Under the pieces are notes generated by a model. It saw nothing but the letters and a program-made list of their open reading frames with translations. It did no database searches and was not told where the DNA came from. A DNA stretch of 57,599 nucleotides from an uncultured Roseburia sp. GTDB taxonomy: Bacteria > Bacillota > Clostridia > Lachnospirales > Lachnospiraceae. Location: positions 1-57,599 of the forward strand of contig CAJUNX010000027.1 of NCBI GenBank assembly GCA_910587865.1, given 5' to 3'. Position numbers and translations under genes: made by a program. This document shows, in pieces, positions 52,724 through 57,599 of this stretch. Each line of letters begins with the position of its first letter. The stretch's first letter is position 1.

Positions 52724-54769
52724 TTATACTTCCTCTTTGCATACCCATCTCTCCAGGAATTTCTTCTGGTCTTTTTTTGAATAAAAGTAATTCATTAACT
52801 CATTATTATTATAATAAAAATCAATGTATTCTTTGGGCAGCACTATCTCATCTATAAATTGCTTATACAAATCCCTATATCCCTTTTGAGTAGACTGATT
52901 AAAATTATGAATTTTAAAATTTTCACATCCGGCAAAATTACCTATCACATTTTCCAGTTGATTTATCTTTTCTGCCTGGAGTATCAGTATTTCTTTATTA
53001 TCCTTCTTTATATGAACATATCCACTATTTTGATCAAAGGGATAATCATATATATTAATATCAAATACTGACATGAACTCTTCCTCAAACCATTGAAATA
53101 ATCGATTTTTAATCTTAAGTATTAAATTAATCAATATTGTAGAAAAATTCTCATCCTTACTCTTTATATATCCATCCAGCTTTTTAGTCCCAAGCCACTG
53201 GAATATGGTAGAAACGTCTACACTAATGGGTTCCCGTACCAGGGAAATAATTTTTAAATCCTCTCTATCATTTAAGGAACATATATAATTTTTAATCAAT
53301 TCTCTTTCACAAGAAAAAGAAATACGTCTGGCTAATTCATTATACTCATTTTCATTACACAAAATGGTTTGTAAAATGTCATCAAAAAATCTAATGCGAT
53401 GTAAGTGAACCGCATTAACTTGGCTATTCTGAAGACTATGAAGAATCGTACTGGAACCAACCTTGCCATTTTGGTATACAATTACCGCAGCATTTAATGC
53501 ACTGTCCAGTAAATCTGCCCTCTCATATTGTTCTTCATACCATCTTTTTAACCATTCCAGTGTATTCTCAATTTCAGTCTTTTTATTTCTTTTTTGTGTA
53601 AAAAAGAATCCCGCCATTAACATTGCATAATAGGAAACCATTTTTACATCAAAGAAATTTAAGATATCTTTAGCATGATCCGCTATTTCTATATTCTCTA
53701 TTGCAATTACAACTAATGTGTTTCCATCCCCTGACTTCACTTCCAGTTCCTTTAAATCGTAAACGGGCACACCATATAAATACTTTCCTATCTTCTCAGC
53801 TGCGATATCACAAAATGCGTCCGGAACTATACCCATTTGATATAGTTTTTGCAATACCTCTTTTCCGCATTTACCTGCTCCATATATAACTATATGTTTT
53901 TTTTCAATTTCCTCTAAATTATTCATTAATTGCAAATCAAAATTCCTTCGCTGTTCCTTTTTATTATTATTGCAATATAAACAATATAGGGAATGCCATT
54001 CATTACGCAAATCGTAAATATCGTTTTCCTGAAGCGCTCCTTTTGTGTACTTTAAAAAAGTATTATATAATAATTGCAAATTGTCTTTCCCTGCAAAACC
54101 CTGTTCTTCAAACGTCTCATGCTTGTAATTATTTTTAATTACCTTTTGCAGAATCTGTTCCTGACATGATTTTTCATATATAAATTCAAACAATTTGTTA
54201 ATCCACTCTTTATTCTGTAATATCTTATCGTAATTAACAAGAAATACTTTTCTGCCCTTAATATGTTTTAGCAACTCGTTATTATAATAGCACCATAACT
54301 TTTCTCCATAAAAGAGAGGTAACCCATCTCTTTTTTTTAATGATTTTGAAACCTCAACAGGATTCCGTGTTATTATTATATATTGTACCTGATAATCTAA
54401 TTCTGCAAACACCGCCTCCCACAAAGGCAACATTATACACATCCTTGGATCTTTTATTCCAAAGTATTCTTTATCCTGCAAATAATCAGACAGAATTCCC
54501 TTTATTTTTTCTTTACATATCTTTATAAAAGATTCATCCAGATCAATGTTAAAAGATGCAACATCATACCAGCTTCGATTGTAATGTTTAAGAATCTGAT
54601 CATGCAAATCAACGATCTGCTTTAATTCAAAATGTCCATCCTGATTATATACGGTTTCTTCATATAAGTCATTTATCTCTCCCATATAAATGCCCATATT
54701 CTTAATCAAATTTGCAAGCATCGATGTTCCGCTACGGTGCATTCCTAAAATACAAACTAATTTTTTCAT
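52724..54769 (-). CDS. Double sulfotransferase-like protein with central Rossmann-like module
   Basis: 681 residues. N-terminal sulfotransferase ~1-235: PAPS loop CILGMHRSGTSMLANLIKNM, GIKDPRMCIMLPLWEAV, YIIITRNPVEVSKSLKKRDG. Central module ~292-390: HIVIYGAGKCGKEVLQKLYQ, DAFCDIAAEKIGKYLYGVPV, VVIAIENIEIADHA. C-terminal ~425-680: a second P-loop-like VIVYQNGKVGSSTILHSLQN and LKIISLVREPISVDVSTIFQ, the pattern of putative capsular polysaccharide sulfotransferase-like proteins. Two sulfotransferase folds in one chain with the cluster's recurring module between is unusual. Confidence 0.82.
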   Translation of the reverse strand: MKKLVCILGMHRSGTSMLANLIKNMGIYMGEINDLYEETVYNQDGHFELKQIVDLHDQILKHYNRSWYDVASFNIDLDESFIKICKEKIKGILSDYLQDKEYFGIKDPRMCIMLPLWEAVFAELDYQVQYIIITRNPVEVSKSLKKRDGLPLFYGEKLWCYYNNELLKHIKGRKVFLVNYDKILQNKEWINKLFEFIYEKSCQEQILQKVIKNNYKHETFEEQGFAGKDNLQLLYNTFLKYTKGALQENDIYDLRNEWHSLYCLYCNNNKKEQRRNFDLQLMNNLEEIEKKHIVIYGAGKCGKEVLQKLYQMGIVPDAFCDIAAEKIGKYLYGVPVYDLKELEVKSGDGNTLVVIAIENIEIADHAKDILNFFDVKMVSYYAMLMAGFFFTQKRNKKTEIENTLEWLKRWYEEQYERADLLDSALNAAVIVYQNGKVGSSTILHSLQNSQVNAVHLHRIRFFDDILQTILCNENEYNELARRISFSCERELIKNYICSLNDREDLKIISLVREPISVDVSTIFQWLGTKKLDGYIKSKDENFSTILINLILKIKNRLFQWFEEEFMSVFDINIYDYPFDQNSGYVHIKKDNKEILILQAEKINQLENVIGNFAGCENFKIHNFNQSTQKGYRDLYKQFIDEIVLPKEYIDFYYNNNELMNYFYSKKDQKKFLERWVCKEEV

Positions 54770-54771
54770 AT

Positions 54772-57261
54772 TTACCAGTCCTTTTCGGTCCTTGTCCCAA
54801 TAAATGCTAACTTTCTAAGATTTTGTATATTCTGTCGTAATTGTCTCTGTATCTTCAGATCATAATTCAGTTTTGCTCCTTGATACACTATATTTCTTTC
54901 AAAATAAAAAGCTGATAAAAACATTTCATATAATTCTTTTCTAGAAAAATTTAAAACCTCTACATATGGATAACCATATTCTTTCTGATAGGGTGCATTA
55001 ATCAACATCATTCGAAATCTATCAAATTCAGAAAAATATTCCTCATAAGAATTATAAACCGGTTTTAAATCAAACCCCTTTGACCAACCTTCCACATATT
55101 TTGTATTTTCTTTACACGAAGTATGTAACATTGTATCCGACCACACAATGCCCCATAAATCGCATAGTTTCATTAATAATTCCTCTGCATTGCATTTCAA
55201 ATCTTCAAATCTTAATACATATCTGGAACTTCTTTCAAATCTTTTTTTATCGATAGAAGGGTAACTCATGAAAAGATAACGAAATGCCGTCGAATCCAAA
55301 CCTGCATTACATCCCATCTCAAGTTTTCCTTTAATCATAGAGCCATTTCTCATACAGATATTTCTTACTACATTTACAATATCGCAGGCAACCCTACTCT
55401 CCCCAAGCCAGTTTACACACTCTTCCAAGCTTTCTCTTGGAATGTTATGAGGTTCCCAATAAATAAGCATGCCCGAAACATCATCCACATTTACTCCATA
55501 CATGTACATATACGCCATATGTATCATAACAAATATTTCCTGCGATGTATATCTTTCATCCTCAGATAGTAGTTGCATCATCTTTCTATCAAATAATTCC
55601 GTATTATATAGGTTTCCTCCCCAGTCCTTATAAATCTTTTTGAATAATAATAAAATATTCTTGCCCTTTTGTGTTGATACAAAAATACTACACCAAAACA
55701 ATTTATCATCCAAAAAACGCCAATCCGTTTCCAATAAAATAGATGGATGACCATCTAACAACTCCTTAAAGAACACATTTCCGCAATGATGTTCTATAGA
55801 ACCAAGTATTATTCTTTTAGGCATAAGCCAGCCTCTTTTATATTTCTGTCCCTCTCCCATCACCTTAGTAAAAGAGGCAATTCCGCAAAAATAATCTGTA
55901 TAATCATTAACACCGTGACATTTCAAATAGTTTATCCACTGTCTCTTTCTTTCACTCTGTTCCTTCTGCATCTGTGCCCCAAAAAATTCGGGGAAAGCAA
56001 TCAGATATGTAATCTCTTTATTTATATCATTAATGCGAAACCTTGGTAATTCCTGAAATATATCCTTTTGAGACGGTTCTTCTAAATATCCAATGATATG
56101 GACTTTTTTATTTTTAAAAAAATTAAACAGGCAGGCGCACATATAGGCATCGCCCGTCAGGACAACTTTTTTACTTTTCAGAATATTTGTCATACTATTG
56201 TCCCAAACATCAACATAGTCTTTAAGCAAAAAAAATCTTTCATTTCTTATATATCCAATATAATCATAATAATCTGTTCCCCCACACCCCCATGCACTAT
56301 TTCGCGATTCACACTCAAGAAAAACCGCATCTCTATATAAAGCCCTCACATCTATGGCACTTAATATTTGTTTACCAAAAATCTTTTGAAGCTGTCGTTC
56401 TGCTCTTTCATCAACAAAGCAACAAATATCGATTCCATGTTTGATCAAAAAATCATATGCATCGCATGCTGCTCTTCCTGATCCCAAAATAATAATCTCC
56501 TCATTCTGTTTCAAACGTCTGAGCAACTCATGAGAATCTACATATGTATCTTTCATAATTCCCTTCTGTATATTACATTCATATATCCGGTCTATACATT
56601 CAAATTCTACAGAAACGCTTTTCAATAAACGCTCAGCAAATTTTTTATTTTTTGAATCTCCCTCCGCTTGTATGATCAACCCCTCCCCTTGCTCTAAAAC
56701 ACAGCAATCAATGCCACAAGAAAAAACGCTCCACATTACATCATCTGTTACTACTGCGACTCCCTTCCGCTCCAAATATTCAGCAAACAGAAAGGCTAAT
56801 TCATTAAATCCACAAATTTTAACATATTTATATTCAGGAAAAACATCCAAAAATTCCAACGCATTCGGCTCTTCTAACAATTCCCGCAGCATACGAACTT
56901 CTCGATTTGCATCAAAATCCTCATACGCATAACAAATAAATTCACCATTTTCGTTAACTATTGGCAATAATACCTGCGGAATGATCTCCTCACTATTTCT
57001 AGAGAAAAAATCTTCTGCATTTTCCCAAACACCCGAATCTAAAACTGCCCCTTCTGTTGATAAAACATCATAGCATACTCCCTGCAACATTTTATCTCTT
57101 ACAGGAAACAAAACGCGTCCACCGGCAATTGCAACCTTATTCGCAAAAATGTTTTTTGCATTTTCCCAAATATTTATATCAAAAACAACTTTTTCATCCA
57201 AAATTATTTTCCGAATCAAATCATCTTCTATAACCGCTTCTTTTTCACAAAATCTTATCAT
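54772..57261 (-). CDS. Large protein: three stacked Rossmann-like modules plus degenerate sulfotransferase domain
   Basis: 829 residues. After an unassigned N-terminus containing two related segments (WENAKNIF, WENAEDFF), three Rossmann-like stretches follow: ~145-230 (YVKICGFNELAFLFAEYL), ~255-345 (EEIIILGSGRAACDAYDFLI, CCFVDERAE) and ~363-450 (KVVLTGDAYMCACLFNFF, IIGYLEE, YLIAFPEF). From ~483 a sulfotransferase-like domain follows: RIILGSIEHHCGNVFFKELL then DGHPSI. Its loop has HHCGNVFF where active enzymes have SGTT(L/F), so PAPS binding is doubtful. Two bases separate it from the double sulfotransferase gene. Confidence 0.65.
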   Translation of the reverse strand: MIRFCEKEAVIEDDLIRKIILDEKVVFDINIWENAKNIFANKVAIAGGRVLFPVRDKMLQGVCYDVLSTEGAVLDSGVWENAEDFFSRNSEEIIPQVLLPIVNENGEFICYAYEDFDANREVRMLRELLEEPNALEFLDVFPEYKYVKICGFNELAFLFAEYLERKGVAVVTDDVMWSVFSCGIDCCVLEQGEGLIIQAEGDSKNKKFAERLLKSVSVEFECIDRIYECNIQKGIMKDTYVDSHELLRRLKQNEEIIILGSGRAACDAYDFLIKHGIDICCFVDERAERQLQKIFGKQILSAIDVRALYRDAVFLECESRNSAWGCGGTDYYDYIGYIRNERFFLLKDYVDVWDNSMTNILKSKKVVLTGDAYMCACLFNFFKNKKVHIIGYLEEPSQKDIFQELPRFRINDINKEITYLIAFPEFFGAQMQKEQSERKRQWINYLKCHGVNDYTDYFCGIASFTKVMGEGQKYKRGWLMPKRIILGSIEHHCGNVFFKELLDGHPSILLETDWRFLDDKLFWCSIFVSTQKGKNILLLFKKIYKDWGGNLYNTELFDRKMMQLLSEDERYTSQEIFVMIHMAYMYMYGVNVDDVSGMLIYWEPHNIPRESLEECVNWLGESRVACDIVNVVRNICMRNGSMIKGKLEMGCNAGLDSTAFRYLFMSYPSIDKKRFERSSRYVLRFEDLKCNAEELLMKLCDLWGIVWSDTMLHTSCKENTKYVEGWSKGFDLKPVYNSYEEYFSEFDRFRMMLINAPYQKEYGYPYVEVLNFSRKELYEMFLSAFYFERNIVYQGAKLNYDLKIQRQLRQNIQNLRKLAFIGTRTEKDW

Positions 57262-57310
57262 ATACTACCATCTCTCCATTGGTATATAAGCCTCTTTTCA
57301 TACTGCATTT

Positions 57311-57599
57311 TCAAAATAGTATTTTCTCTACCATCTTTTCTATCATCATCTTTTTCCCATCATTCTCCAAAATCAAATCCGGACTCTTCGGCTCCTCCAT
57401 CTCCAGCTGAACACCCACAATCTCTTTGTATTCTTCGTCCGTCTTCCCGCTGTAAAGTCCTTTCTGATCTCTCCGCTTCAGCGTCTCCATTGACACCTTC
57501 ACATAAATCTCTTTATAATTCCGTATATGTTCCCTGTTCCAGTCTCTCACGCTGTCAAACATCGAGATGGTACAACAGACGACGTTCATCCCCTGCTCC
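57311..57599 (-). CDS. cysC: Adenylylsulfate (APS) kinase, C-terminal part (5' end outside window)
   Basis: The frame is open to the right edge, so the visible ~96 residues are the C-terminal half. MNVVCCTISMFDSVRDWNRE, YKEIYVKVSMETLKRRDQKG, LYSG and SPDLILEND match APS kinase (CysC), which phosphorylates APS to PAPS. The P-loop lies outside. Position at the head of an operon with sulfotransferases suggests that it supplies their sulfate donor; ATP sulfurylase would be expected further right. Confidence 0.82.
   Translation of the reverse strand, partial: EQGMNVVCCTISMFDSVRDWNREHIRNYKEIYVKVSMETLKRRDQKGLYSGKTDEEYKEIVGVQLEMEEPKSPDLILENDGKKMMIEKMVEKILF

Noticed and set aside
1..57599. tRNA or rRNA genes and metabolite riboswitches
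   Set aside because: I looked in the intergenic gaps for cloverleaf ends, T-box and common riboswitch cores and saw none; only the L10 leader is convincing.

Overview
The window reads as a chromosomal segment of a Gram-positive Firmicute, most likely a motile member of the Lachnospiraceae (Clostridia). Support: the block rpmG-secE-nusG-rplK-rplA-rplJ-rplL ... rpoB-rpoC ... rpsL-rpsG-fusA-tuf, strong AGGAGG ribosome binding sites, near-consensus TTGACA/TATAAT promoters, and surface-glycan enzymes of the type found in gut Clostridia. The genus cannot be fixed from sequence alone.

Layout. 1-0.7 kb: the 5' part of an ABC transporter ATPase gene (minus strand), next to a decayed histidine-kinase tail. 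0.87-1.9 kb: a small hypothetical gene and a PIN-domain gene overlapping a small partner (toxin-antitoxin-like). 2.0-4.8 kb: a graveyard of mobile DNA: a broken IS66 transposase, the 3' end of an ICE-type topoisomerase, a chimeric Cys-rich-VLP/XRE frame and a frameshifted DUF3825 gene. 4.9-22.8 kb: the transcription/translation block on the minus strand, with clear promoters, an L10 leader and several terminators. Inserted in it are a short flagellin-like gene (18.2-19.0 kb) and two copies of a dispersed ~115-bp intergenic repeat on either side of rpoB-rpoC. 23.0-24.3 kb: a FliD-like gene on the plus strand with a good sigma-28 promoter.

24.4-57.6 kb: a very large minus-strand surface-glycan gene cluster running off the right edge. 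It holds two CgeB-type glycosyltransferases, many GT2s, GT4, GT32, GT11 (alpha-1,2-fucosyltransferase-like), two WbsX proteins, a WbqC protein, a PIG-L deacetylase, methyltransferase-like proteins, a radical SAM enzyme, sulfotransferases, and an APS kinase at the edge. An rpe / TarI-like / TarJ-like trio probably makes a CDP-pentitol. The part right of about 46 kb is visibly AT-richer than the part left of it and may have been acquired separately.

How it fits together: the APS kinase would supply PAPS to the sulfotransferases; the pentitol trio, fucosyltransferase, deacetylase and methyltransferases would vary the sugars. The flagellin-like and FliD-like genes next door suggest flagellar glycosylation as one possible target; a capsule or exopolysaccharide is the alternative. 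The most unusual feature is one small Rossmann-like module (GxGxxG, then a Gly-Phe-hydrophobic-Asp-like strand, then an ITIADL/VIALAD-like strand). It is fused to at least nine otherwise unrelated enzymes in the cluster (GT2, GT4, GT32, radical SAM, DUF268, sulfotransferases), occurs three times in one 829-residue protein, and once as a membrane-anchored stand-alone protein.
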